Assembly: GCA_044867525.1 (NCBI GenBank)
Contig: JBIOVB010000076.1
Span: forward strand, 1-15,595
Source of the DNA: JALYNX01 sp044867525
GTDB lineage: Bacteria; Actinomycetota; Acidimicrobiia; Spongiisociales; ZC4RG35
Direction of reading: 5' to 3'
DNA length: 15,595 nt
The position numbers and the translations under genes were made by a program. Positions 6,950 to 13,973 of this stretch are shown one piece after another; the stretch's first letter is position 1; every line of letters begins with the position of its first letter. The notes beneath the pieces are model-generated. The model had not been told where the DNA came from. It saw nothing but the letters and a program-made list of their open reading frames with translations, and did no database searches.

Positions 6950-8008
6950 ATGCTGAGGGTCGGTCACAGAGTCACGATCAAGGACGTGGCTGCGCTCTCT
7001 GGCGTGTCGACACAGACCGTGTCCCGGGTCATCAACAACCGACCGGATGTAGCTCCCGATACCAGGGAGCGAATCGAGGATGCCATCGCCACACTGGGAT
7101 ACAGCCCCAGTGCCGTCGCTCGAACCCTGGTGGCGAGGCGCAGCAACGCGATCGGTGTGCTGCTCGCCGGGATGGGCTACACCGGCACGACGTCGACCCT
7201 GCGTGGCATCATCGACGAAGCGGCCAATCTCGGGCTCACGGTCCTCATCGCCGAGCTCCCCGAAGGCGACAGCCTCGACGATCCTCGTCCTGCAATATCA
7301 GCCCTGGTCGAGCGGCATGTCGACGGCATCATCATGTCTGTCCCGGCCGTCGGCCATGTCGTTGATCGCATCAAGGCGGTGCTGCCCGACCGTCATGAGC
7401 CGGTGGTGTTCGTCAAGGCAGGGGTGTCGGACCGACATTCCAGCGTGCTGGTAGACAACGCCGCTGCAGTAGAGGAGGTCGTCGACCATTTGGTCTCGAT
7501 CGGCAGGACACGAATTGCCCATATCTCCGGGCCTGCCAACTGGCATGAAGCCCACGACCGTCGAGAGGGATGGCGTCGTGCATTGGACAAGCATCGCCTC
7601 GAGTCGTACTCAGATCTGTGTGAGGAAGGCGACTGGTCTCCGGAAAGCGGCGCCGCCGCCATGACCGCCCTCCTCGATCGAGTCCCGGATCTAGATGCCG
7701 TGGTGGCCGGCAATGATCGGATGGCGTTCGGGGCGATGTACACCCTGCGGGGCAGGGGATTGCGCATTCCCCAGGACGTGGCGGTAACCGGCTTCGACGA
7801 CATCGATGAAGCGGCGTGGTTCGCGCCACCGCTCACCTCGGTCGAGCAGCCCCTCACCGAGATGGGGAGACAGGCGGTGCGAAGGCTGTGGGGTGAGTTC
7901 GATGGCAGCGCGACTGCGCCCGTGGCAATCCCGCTCCGCGCTGAGCTGATGATCCGCGAGAGCACGATCGGCAACGGCCTGCCCGAGGCTGAAACTCACA
8001 GCGAGTGA
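6950..8008 (+). CDS. LacI-family transcriptional regulator
   Basis: 352-residue LacI/GalR repressor. The N-terminal helix-turn-helix VTIKDVAALSGVSTQTVSRV (8-27) and hinge helix region SPSAVARTLVARRS (about 52-65) are clear, followed by a periplasmic-binding-protein-like effector domain with VDGIIMSVPA, IAHISGPANW, DAVVAGNDRMAFGAM and VAVTGFDDI motifs. The ATG is preceded by AGAGGAG at about 7 nt. It is divergent from the importer operon and the shared spacer carries GTTAAC palindromes, so it most likely represses the importer and itself until a sugar ligand binds. E. coli ytf genes lack such an adjacent regulator, so the effector could be the imported sugar or its catabolite. Family certain; target inferred from position. 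Confidence 0.95.
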   Translation: MLRVGHRVTIKDVAALSGVSTQTVSRVINNRPDVAPDTRERIEDAIATLGYSPSAVARTLVARRSNAIGVLLAGMGYTGTTSTLRGIIDEAANLGLTVLIAELPEGDSLDDPRPAISALVERHVDGIIMSVPAVGHVVDRIKAVLPDRHEPVVFVKAGVSDRHSSVLVDNAAAVEEVVDHLVSIGRTRIAHISGPANWHEAHDRREGWRRALDKHRLESYSDLCEEGDWSPESGAAAMTALLDRVPDLDAVVAGNDRMAFGAMYTLRGRGLRIPQDVAVTGFDDIDEAAWFAPPLTSVEQPLTEMGRQAVRRLWGEFDGSATAPVAIPLRAELMIRESTIGNGLPEAETHSE

Positions 8009-8014
8009 AAGAGC

Positions 8015-8689
8015 ATGGGCTCCTCGTTCCACCTCTACTGGGACGTCGCTTCACCAGCCCGTGAAGTGGCGGTGACTTTGGAAGTCCTCGAACCCCCGTC
8101 GGTGGACCGCCTCTACTTTTGGGCGCTGCAGGCTTCCTTTCTGGGCAGTGCCGGACCTCTAGGGGCAGCACACCTCGGTTTGCAGTGGAATCCCCGCTAC
8201 CCCGACCACAAGGCCGTGAACTGGGGCGGGTACGACGTCCAAGGTACCGTGCTCCCGGGTTCCGGCTCGTCGCTCCCGAGCACACCCCGGGATCCGAACA
8301 CCCGGGACTACCCCTGGTTACCCAACCGGAAATACGGGCTGCGGATCGGCCCCTCGCCTGCCGGCGACGGTTGGCGAGGCGAGGTCACCGACACCGAGAC
8401 AGATGAGGTGACGGTCGTCCGAGACCTCCATGTCGGCGGCGACCATCTCGGTCGGGTGATCGTCTGGTCTGAGCTCTTTTGTGAGTGCTCAGATCCTCGA
8501 AGCGTCGTCGGTTGGTCCGGGCCGGTGGCAATCGGCATACGTGGAGAGCTCCTCACCCCAAAGCTGTTCCGGGTCAACTACCAGAAGGGAAGTTGTCCCA
8601 ATACCAACGTCTACTCCGAGAGTGGTCGCGTTTGCCAGGCCACCGCTAGCAAGCGGAGCACCGAGCAGGGCTCGCTCATAGCTCTCTGA
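8015..8689 (+). CDS. Uncharacterised Trp-rich protein behind lacI
   Basis: 224-residue soluble protein with no signal peptide or membrane segment. I cannot name a characterised family. Features seen: many aromatic residues and Gly turns, blocks FWALQASF (35-42), HLGLQWNP, KAVNWGGYDV, DPNTRDYPWLPNRKYGLRIG, GDGWRGEVTD and VVRDLHVGGD, then VIVWSELFCECSDP. The alternating pattern looks like an all-beta sandwich, and the blocks are the kind shared by conserved actinobacterial hypothetical proteins. The ATG is 6 bp after the lacI stop, with a modest AAAGAG site, so the two are probably co-transcribed and the protein may relate to the same sugar. A role in carbohydrate recognition is only a guess. 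No promoter-like spacer separates it from lacI. Confidence 0.8.
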   Translation: MGSSFHLYWDVASPAREVAVTLEVLEPPSVDRLYFWALQASFLGSAGPLGAAHLGLQWNPRYPDHKAVNWGGYDVQGTVLPGSGSSLPSTPRDPNTRDYPWLPNRKYGLRIGPSPAGDGWRGEVTDTETDEVTVVRDLHVGGDHLGRVIVWSELFCECSDPRSVVGWSGPVAIGIRGELLTPKLFRVNYQKGSCPNTNVYSESGRVCQATASKRSTEQGSLIAL

Positions 8690-8707
8690 TTTCGGCAGGA
8701 CCACCCA

Positions 8708-8772
8708 TTGACCGCCACGGCCGCGCCTAGGTAGGATACCTTGTACTGCTATGCATGTAGGAACGAGGTATC
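8708..8772 (+). promoter_or_regulatory. Promoter and possible PadR operator
   Basis: TTGACC (8708-8713), an 18-nt spacer and TAGGAT (8732-8737) form a good promoter for the PadR gene. Overlapping and downstream is an inverted repeat, GATACC (8735-8740) with GGTATC (8767-8772), around a 26-nt segment that includes TACTGCTATGCATGTA. PadR regulators usually repress their own operons from such imperfect dyads. GGAGG at 8773-8777 is the ribosome-binding site, 6 nt before the TTG start. Confidence 0.6.
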
Positions 8773-8783
8773 GGAGGTCTTGA

Positions 8784-9143
8784 TTGCGGATAGACAAAGA
8801 TCTCGTAGCGGCATCGGCGACACCGCTCGTGTTGGCGATCCTCACCGAGGGCGAGAGTTACGGCTACGCCATCCTGAAAAGAGTCAGAGAGCTTTCCGAC
8901 GGCGAGCTCGACTGGACCGATGGCATGCTGTACCCCCTTCTCCATCGTCTGCATCGGGTCGGGTACGTGACCACGGAATGGCGAAAGCCGGCCGAGGGTC
9001 GGCGCCGCCGGTACTACGCGATCACCGACGAAGGGGGTGCCGCCCTGGCGAACCACAAGCGGCAATGGCTGACAGTGACCCGGGCGCTGGGTGATCTGTG
9101 GGGAGGCGCTGACGTGCTGCCATTCGCGCTGGGGAGGGCCTGA
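8784..9143 (+). CDS. PadR-family transcriptional regulator
   Basis: 119-residue winged-helix protein of the PadR family. The pattern LVLAILTEGESYGYAILKRV (16-35) followed by TDGMLYPLLHRLHRVGYVTT (45-64) and the wing GRRRRYYAITDEGGAAL (72-88) is diagnostic. The start is TTG at 8784-8786, with GGAGG 6 nt upstream; it gives the usual N-terminus before the first helix. The second gene starts 3 bp after this stop codon, so both are co-transcribed. Small PadR proteins next to membrane proteins with a permease-prefix domain are a common actinobacterial and firmicute pairing, normally local repressors responding to drugs or stress. The effector is unknown here. Confidence 0.93.
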   Translation: MRIDKDLVAASATPLVLAILTEGESYGYAILKRVRELSDGELDWTDGMLYPLLHRLHRVGYVTTEWRKPAEGRRRRYYAITDEGGAALANHKRQWLTVTRALGDLWGGADVLPFALGRA

Positions 9144-9146
9144 CCG

Positions 9147-10478
9147 ATGGCGCAGTTGGAGTCGGATATCGCCGAGTGGCGGGCATTCGTCGAGCAAAGC
9201 CCGGGGCTCAATGGGCATGACGTCGAGGAATTGGAGGCCCATCTCCGTGATCAGATCGCCGACCTGATCACGGCCGGTCTAGCTCCCGATGAGGCCTTCC
9301 TGGTCGCTGTGAAGCGGATCGGGAGGGTCGACGATTTGTCTGAGGAGTTCTCCCGGGTACAGAGCGGCAGGCTCTGGCGACAACTGCTCGTCTCGGACCA
9401 GCCCCAGCCGGAGCAGGGCTGGAAGGAAGCGCTGGTGTTCGCCGTCGCGTCAGCCGTCACGATTCAGATCGCACGTCTGGCCGCGGGTTTCCCGAACGAG
9501 CAGGCCCTTTGGTTTCAGCGGAACGCCAGCCTGTTCGTGTTGCCTTTCCTGGCCGGCTACTTCGCCCGCCGACGGCGACTCTCCTTGACGAAGTCATTAC
9601 TGATGGCCGTCCCCTTCGCGATCGCCGCCGTCGTGATCAACCTCTATCCGTACACAGAGGGATCGGCCACCGAAGTGCTGGTCGCTGCTCACCTGCCGGT
9701 CATGCTGTGGTTCGTCATCGCCTACCCGTACATGGGCGGAATCATCCGCTCCCACGAGCTGCGCATGGACTTCGTCCGCTTCACGGGGGAATGGTTCATC
9801 TACTACGTGCTGATCTCGCTCGGAGGCGGCGTGCTCCTGACGCTCACCGCGTTCATCCTGGAACCTGTTGGTGTCGATGCCGAACGGGTGATCGATTGGG
9901 TGTTGCCCCCAGGGGCAGCAGGTGCCGTGATCGTGGCCGCCTGGCTCGTCGAGTCGAAACAACGGGTCGTGGAGAACATGGCCCCGGTGCTGACGATGCT
10001 CTTCACCCCACTGTTCGGCGTGATGATGGTGGGCGCTGCGGTCGTCTATGTGGTGAGCGGGCTCGGTGACGCGTTCGATCGCGAGCTGCTTGGCGTCTTC
10101 GACGCCTTGCTGGTGGTGGTCCTCGGGCTGGTCATCTACGGGATCTCGGCCCGGGACCCGTCGACACCGCCGGGCTGGATGGATCGCATCCAGTTGATAG
10201 CGGTCGTCAGCGCCGTTGTTCTCGATGTAATAGTGCTCGGCGCGATGATCGCCCGGATCGGCGAGCTCGGGTTCACCCCGAATCGGACGGCAGCACTCGG
10301 CCTCAACGTCCTGCTTCTGGTGAGCCTGGTCGGGACCGCTTGGCTGTCCATCCGGTTCCTGACCGGCAAGAGCTCCTTTCACCGGCTGGAACGTTGGCAG
10401 ACCTCCTATCTGCCCCTGTTTGCCGTCTGGGCGGCCATCGTGGTGTTCATCGTGCCCCCAATCTTCGGTTTCAGCTGA
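9147..10478 (+). CDS. Multi-pass membrane protein with permease-prefix domain and DUF4153-like region
   Basis: 443-residue protein. Residues 1-70 form a soluble helical 'permease prefix' type domain (VEELEAHLRDQIADLITAGL, then DEAFLVAVKRIG and DDLSEEFSRV). After residue 90 come about ten hydrophobic segments separated by short charged loops. The C-terminal part, with GGGVLLTLTAFILEPVG, APVLTMLFTPLFGVMMVG, a lone NRTAALGLNVLLLV segment, LERWQTSYLPLFAVWA and a PPIFGF end, resembles DUF4153 membrane proteins. Function of this class is not established; transport or envelope-stress sensing are possibilities. It starts 3 bp after the PadR stop, so the PadR protein probably controls it. No ATPase gene is adjacent, so it is not an ordinary ABC permease here. 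Confidence 0.85.
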   Translation: MAQLESDIAEWRAFVEQSPGLNGHDVEELEAHLRDQIADLITAGLAPDEAFLVAVKRIGRVDDLSEEFSRVQSGRLWRQLLVSDQPQPEQGWKEALVFAVASAVTIQIARLAAGFPNEQALWFQRNASLFVLPFLAGYFARRRRLSLTKSLLMAVPFAIAAVVINLYPYTEGSATEVLVAAHLPVMLWFVIAYPYMGGIIRSHELRMDFVRFTGEWFIYYVLISLGGGVLLTLTAFILEPVGVDAERVIDWVLPPGAAGAVIVAAWLVESKQRVVENMAPVLTMLFTPLFGVMMVGAAVVYVVSGLGDAFDRELLGVFDALLVVVLGLVIYGISARDPSTPPGWMDRIQLIAVVSAVVLDVIVLGAMIARIGELGFTPNRTAALGLNVLLLVSLVGTAWLSIRFLTGKSSFHRLERWQTSYLPLFAVWAAIVVFIVPPIFGFS

Positions 10479-10548
10479 TCAATCGGCACCACACCAGCCG
10501 AGATCTCGACTCGTCGATGTACTGGGCACAATTGGCCAAGCACGTTGA

Positions 10549-11040
10549 GTGCAACCGCGAGACCCCTTTCTGAGTGATTTAGTCGTGGAAGACGCCGAGA
10601 TCTGGGTCAAACACAAGGACGAGCTCGCCCGTTACGCCGCGGTCCTGGTCGGCCCGAACGACGCGGAAGACGTGGTCTCGACTGTTGTCCTTCGGATCCT
10701 GAACCGCCGGGGATTGACTGACCTCGAGGATGCTCGCCCTTACCTGTTCCGTGCAGTGCTCAACGAGTGCAAGACACGAGCCGTGCGAAACAGGGCCGGT
10801 GCGGGAATCGCCGACCTCCCCGAGCCGCCGCCACCCGAACCACGGCCAGAGGTGTTCGCCGCGGTGCTCGAACTGCCGCTCGGGCAGAGGGCCGCGACGT
10901 ATCTCGTGTATTGGGCCGACCTGAGCATCGCCGAGACGGCGCGAGTGATGGGGACCCGGCCGGGCACGGTCAAGAGGTATTTGCACCTGGCAAGAGGCAA
11001 GTTGAGAGGAGTGCTTGATGAGCGCATACACGTCGAGTGA
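10549..11040 (+). CDS. ECF-type RNA polymerase sigma factor (sigma-70 family)
   Basis: Up to 163 residues, the size of a group 4 (ECF) sigma factor. Region 2 spans about 18-82 (WVKHKDELARYAAVLVGP, AEDVVSTVVLRILNR, YLFRAVLNECKTRAVRN). A Pro-rich linker PEPPPPEPRP (91-100) leads to region 4 at about 103-156, with helix-turn-helix LSIAETARVMGTRPGTVKRY (125-144) and HLARGKLRGVL. The start is uncertain: GTG at 10549-10551 has no ribosome-binding site, and GTG at 10585-10587 (151 residues) would also keep region 2 whole. It directs polymerase to its own set of promoters. The next gene begins inside its last 23 bp, typical of a sigma/anti-sigma pair. What it responds to is not visible. Confidence 0.88.
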   Translation: MQPRDPFLSDLVVEDAEIWVKHKDELARYAAVLVGPNDAEDVVSTVVLRILNRRGLTDLEDARPYLFRAVLNECKTRAVRNRAGAGIADLPEPPPPEPRPEVFAAVLELPLGQRAATYLVYWADLSIAETARVMGTRPGTVKRYLHLARGKLRGVLDERIHVE

Positions 11041-12526
11041 TGACATCGCGGTCGCCTTCGCTCGCGTCTACGGGGCGATCGTCGACCAGGTCGAGGTGCT
11101 CTCCAACGAGCTCCCCGACCCGCAGCCCGTCAGCCGGCCGCCACGGGGGCGGGGCCCATTGGTCGCCATCGCCGCCGCAATGGCCGTCATCATCGGCGTC
11201 GGCGGGGTGGCCCTCATCCAGGAAGACCCCCCGGTGACCGAGGAGGGCCCGGTGCAACGGATCGCGCTCCTGGAGCCTCCGGGCGAGCTGGGGGCGCCGG
11301 TCACCCTGGTAAGTGCCGACGTCACCCCGATTCCACCTGTAGACATGCCACCGCCTTTGGTGGCGTGGCGATGGGAGGCGGTGGCCGACCCGGCGCGGGC
11401 GATGGTTCTCATCGAGGCGGACCCCGACCCGGCTGTCAGTGAGTTCCTCGGGTTGACGGTCGATGGAGGAAAGTCGCTTCTTCCCCCAGCCAATGAAGAC
11501 GTGACGACCTTCGAGTCCGATTTCGGGTGGGTTGGTCGGAGCTGGTTGGCCGGCGACTCCTGGTGGATTGCGCTCGGCCCCGACGAAACGGCCGTCGCGG
11601 CATTGGTTGACGAGTTGGCGGATCAGGATCCGTCTGCAGTGGACCTCGCCGGGTTCGAATTCACCGAAGGCCCTCGATCGTTCTCTCCCGACGGTCCGGT
11701 CCAGATGGTCGGCATGGAGTATCAGGCGCCGACCGGGTCCATTCATCTCGGCTTGATGACAGGGGCGTCCTTCTTCAACGCACTCCTCCGCATCCAAGTA
11801 CCCGGGGCCGAGCCAACCGAAGTGAACGGCGCCGAGGCCGTCATCGCAGACATCAACGAGGCCGACGAGAGTGAGCTCGAGTTCGGGCCCTCGACCATGC
11901 TCGCCTGGCAGATCGACGAGAGCTCGTCGGCGTTCGTATGGTCCGACACTCTGGAGCCAGATGTGATCAGGGCGATCGCTGAGGCAGTCGAGCCTGTGTC
12001 CACCGAGCGCTGGGATGTCATCGTGGCCGATGTCGCGCCCTCTGTGATCGGTGAGGTGGAGAACCTGCAGCCGCAGTCGGATCAGGTGGCGATCGAATCC
12101 GGTCAGGATTGGGCGGTAGTGGCACAGACATTCATGACGGGCGAGGACAGCGACTTTCCTGGCGAGCTCGGGCTCTGTGGCTGGCTGGTCCTGGAGGCGA
12201 CCGGCGAGCTGGCCGACCTCGGATGCGCCGGAGCGCCGAGGCCGTTCGGTCAGGTCACCCCCTTCCAGGCGGAGGTCGGTGATGGACTGCTGATCACGGC
12301 GGCGGCAAGGGCCGATGTGGCCGAGGTCCGAATCGAGGCTGCCAACCCCGACGATGAGGTGACCGCTCAGATCCAGGTCATCGACCCGGCGGTCCCATTT
12401 GGATGGTGGGCGGTCCTGGTGCCAGCGGATGTCAGCTACACGCAGGTCACCTACTGGGACAATCAAGGGAACCAGCTACCAGGGGGAGGCCGTCTCAAGG
12501 CCGACGAGAGACTCCAGCGCGACTAG
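11018..12526 (+). CDS. Single-pass membrane protein with large acidic ectodomain; candidate anti-sigma/sensor
   Basis: 502-residue protein with a short cytoplasmic N-terminus (1-45), one transmembrane segment (about 47-67, PLVAIAAAMAVIIGVGGVAL) and about 435 outside residues rich in Asp, Glu, Val and Ala. I recognise no enzyme motif. The ectodomain holds two Cys near the end (GLCGWL and LGCAGA, about residues 386-406) that could form a disulfide. Start: ATG 11018-11020 with GAGGAG about 6 nt upstream, inside the sigma gene, so translation is coupled. Position and topology fit an anti-sigma factor or sensor. However, the cytoplasmic part, with IAVAFARVYGAIVDQVEVLS, lacks the HxxxCxxC motif of zinc anti-sigma factors. 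Function is inferred from context only. A long open frame on the opposite strand has shadow-like composition. Confidence 0.85.
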   Translation: MSAYTSSDDIAVAFARVYGAIVDQVEVLSNELPDPQPVSRPPRGRGPLVAIAAAMAVIIGVGGVALIQEDPPVTEEGPVQRIALLEPPGELGAPVTLVSADVTPIPPVDMPPPLVAWRWEAVADPARAMVLIEADPDPAVSEFLGLTVDGGKSLLPPANEDVTTFESDFGWVGRSWLAGDSWWIALGPDETAVAALVDELADQDPSAVDLAGFEFTEGPRSFSPDGPVQMVGMEYQAPTGSIHLGLMTGASFFNALLRIQVPGAEPTEVNGAEAVIADINEADESELEFGPSTMLAWQIDESSSAFVWSDTLEPDVIRAIAEAVEPVSTERWDVIVADVAPSVIGEVENLQPQSDQVAIESGQDWAVVAQTFMTGEDSDFPGELGLCGWLVLEATGELADLGCAGAPRPFGQVTPFQAEVGDGLLITAAARADVAEVRIEAANPDDEVTAQIQVIDPAVPFGWWAVLVPADVSYTQVTYWDNQGNQLPGGGRLKADERLQRD

Positions 12527-12536
12527 AGACTTCGGT

Positions 12537-12581
12537 GGAGATGGCGGGATTTGAACTCGGGACCTCGCGGCGTTCGTCTCC
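12537..12581 (-). pseudogene. tRNA 3'-end-like relic
   Basis: On the minus strand this reads GAGTTCAAATCCCGCCATCTC, with a TTCAAAT loop like a tRNA T-loop and CATCTCC followed by ACC like an acceptor end. The T-stem CCGAG/CCCGC pairs at only three of five positions. No GGAGATG acceptor partner lies at tRNA distance; the nearest, GGAGACG at 12575-12581, is only 32 nt away and would make a short hairpin. It is thus a tRNA-derived fragment or att-like scar, or chance similarity, and not a working tRNA. Confidence 0.4.
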
Positions 12582-12611
12582 GTCACCCGGTCGCCCAGCT
12601 GAACCGGTAGC

Positions 12612-12647
12612 TTGACACCTTCGTCATACAACCGTATGGTTGTATGA
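12612..12647 (+). promoter_or_regulatory. Leaderless promoter with overlapping palindromic operator of the ArsR operon
   Basis: TTGACA (12612-12617, perfect -35), a 17-nt spacer and TATGGT (12635-12640, -10) place the transcription start at about 12647-12648, which is the GTG start codon itself. TCATACAACC (12624-12633) and GGTTGTATGA (12638-12647) are perfect 10-bp arms around GTAT, covering the -10 region. This is a strong operator candidate for the ArsR-type protein encoded immediately after it. No Shine-Dalgarno sequence precedes the GTG, in line with a leaderless mRNA. Confidence 0.8.
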
Positions 12648-12989
12648 GTGCAGATCGCCCCACCCGACTTCGACCGCATGTTTGGCGCTCTGGCGGACCA
12701 CACCCGCCGTGACATCGTGCGCCGCGCGATCGACTCCGAGGAGGGTGTCGCCGAATTGGCGAGCCACTACCCGATGAGTTTCGCCGCGGTGCAAAAGCAC
12801 GTCGCCATCCTGGAGAGGGCAGGCCTGGTCACCAAGCTGCGGGTCGGGCGACGCAAGGTCGTCCGCACCAACGTCGACGGGCTGCGCCTGGCGCGCCGCC
12901 TGCTCGACCAATACGAGGAGCTATGGCGGGGCCGGGTAGACCGCATGACCGAGCTCGTCAACGAGTACACAAGGGAGACAGACAGATGA
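12648..12989 (+). CDS. ArsR-type winged-helix regulator (no metal-binding Cys)
   Basis: 113-residue ArsR/SmtB-like protein. FDRMFGALADHTRRDIVRRA (8-27) starts the domain; the DNA-recognition part is MSFAAVQKHVAILERAGLV (43-61), followed by the wing VGRRKVVRTN (66-75) and a C-terminal helix pair. It has no cysteine, so it is not a classical metal sensor; it belongs to the branch that sits next to AHSA1/SRPBCC genes and likely senses a small organic molecule or works as an autorepressor. The start is GTG at 12648, directly at the predicted transcription start. Its stop overlaps the next ATG as ATGA. It probably binds the palindrome just upstream and controls the four genes to 14846. Confidence 0.92.
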   Translation: MQIAPPDFDRMFGALADHTRRDIVRRAIDSEEGVAELASHYPMSFAAVQKHVAILERAGLVTKLRVGRRKVVRTNVDGLRLARRLLDQYEELWRGRVDRMTELVNEYTRETDR

Positions 12990-13489
12990 CCGTGACCGCC
13001 GTCCGCAAAGACCCCCATGCCCTGAGCCTGGCCCTCGACGCCGAGTTCGACGCCTCACCCGAGCGCGTGTGGCAGCTTTGGTCGGACCCGCGCCAGCTCG
13101 AGCGCTGGTGGGGCCCGCCGAGCTACCCCGCGACCTTCACCAAGCACGACCTGAAGCCCGGCGGCCGCGTCGAGTACCACATGACCGGGCCCGAGGGCGA
13201 TCAGCCTCGGGCGTACTGGGAGGTCCAGGAGGTCGATCCACCGCACTCCCTCGCGGTCCGCGACCGCTTCGCCAACGAGGACGGCTCGCCGAACACGGAG
13301 ATGCCGGCCAGTGAGTTCCGGGTCACGATCGAGGAGGTCGGTGCGGGCCGGACCCGGATGTCGATCGTGAGCACCTTCCCGAGCACCGAGGCCATGGAGC
13401 AGGTCCTCGCCATGGGCATGGAAGAGGGCTTGACCGAGGCCGTTGGCCAGATCGACGCCATCCTCGCCGAACAGCCGTCCCGGGGCTAA
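12986..13489 (+). CDS. SRPBCC-fold protein, AHSA1/START-like family
   Basis: 167-residue protein with the helix-grip fold used to hold hydrophobic ligands. The signature FDASPERVWQLWSDPRQLER (21-40) followed by WWGPPSYPATF is typical of the AHSA1/CalC group, as are GGRVEYHM, YWEVQEVDPPHSLAVRDRF and the C-terminal helix MEEGLTEAVGQIDAIL. No enzyme motif is visible. The ATG overlaps the ArsR stop (ATGA) and has AGGGAG about 8 nt upstream. ArsR/AHSA1 pairs are widespread in actinobacteria and mostly uncharacterised; ligand binding or removal of a toxic compound is a common suggestion. A frame opening at 12923 adds a shadow of the ArsR gene and is not used. Confidence 0.92.
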   Translation: MTVTAVRKDPHALSLALDAEFDASPERVWQLWSDPRQLERWWGPPSYPATFTKHDLKPGGRVEYHMTGPEGDQPRAYWEVQEVDPPHSLAVRDRFANEDGSPNTEMPASEFRVTIEEVGAGRTRMSIVSTFPSTEAMEQVLAMGMEEGLTEAVGQIDAILAEQPSRG

Positions 13490-13492
13490 CCG

Positions 13493-13942
13493 ATGGCCGA
13501 GTCACCGCTCGGGCGCCTCGCCGGAACCTGGGAGTTCGAGACCTTCGTCGAGGGCCGGTCGGCGGGCAAGGGACGCGTGACGTTCGAGTGGATCGAAGGA
13601 GGGGCGTTCCTCCTCGTGCGATCCCTTGCGAAGTGGACCGACCCGGGATGGATGCAGAATGCCCCGAAGGCCACACAGTCGGTCATCGGCTTCGACGACA
13701 CCACGCTCGAGGTCACCCAGCTGTACGCAGACGACCGAGGCGTGACCCGGATCTACCGCGGCACGTTGACCGACGACCAATGGCGCATGGAACGGGCGGC
13801 CCCCGAGTTCCACCAGCGGTTCGTCGGCGAGTTCCGCGACGATGAGCGGACGATCGATGGCCGGTGGGAATCCTCGCCGGATGGCGCCGCCTGGGAGCTC
13901 GACTTCCCGGTCAGCTACCACAGGAGCGAATCGACCTCATGA
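13493..13942 (+). CDS. DUF1579-like / lipocalin-like beta-barrel protein
   Basis: 149-residue soluble protein starting 3 bp after the preceding stop. The opening GRLAGTWEFETFVEGRSAG (7-25) and GRVTFEWIEGGAFLLVRS (27-44), then QSVIGFDDTTLEVTQLYADD, RIYRGTLTDDQWRMER, RFVGEFRDDERTIDGRWESS and a W-x-L-D-F end, fit small beta-barrel proteins that estimate residual binding of a ligand (DUF1579/THAP4-like group). No catalytic residues are evident. It is the third gene of the ArsR operon and may work with the AHSA1 protein on the same hydrophobic compound; this is inference from position. Confidence 0.82.
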   Translation: MAESPLGRLAGTWEFETFVEGRSAGKGRVTFEWIEGGAFLLVRSLAKWTDPGWMQNAPKATQSVIGFDDTTLEVTQLYADDRGVTRIYRGTLTDDQWRMERAAPEFHQRFVGEFRDDERTIDGRWESSPDGAAWELDFPVSYHRSESTS

Positions 13943-13973
13943 CACGCGCCGAGCACACGGAAGGACCAAGACG

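Noticed and set aside
9597..10382. 261-codon minus-strand frame opposite the DUF4153-like gene
   Set aside because: His/Asp/Glu-rich shadow of a hydrophobic plus-strand protein, with no ribosome-binding site.
10970..12466. 498-codon open frame on the minus strand opposite the membrane protein
   Set aside because: Composition is rich in Arg, His, Asp and Gly, typical of antisense to GC-rich coding DNA; the plus frame has a ribosome site, a membrane segment and overlap with the sigma gene.
12536..12611. Intact tRNA gene on the minus strand
   Set aside because: No matching 5' acceptor strand at tRNA distance, T-stem pairs only partly, and no clear anticodon arm.
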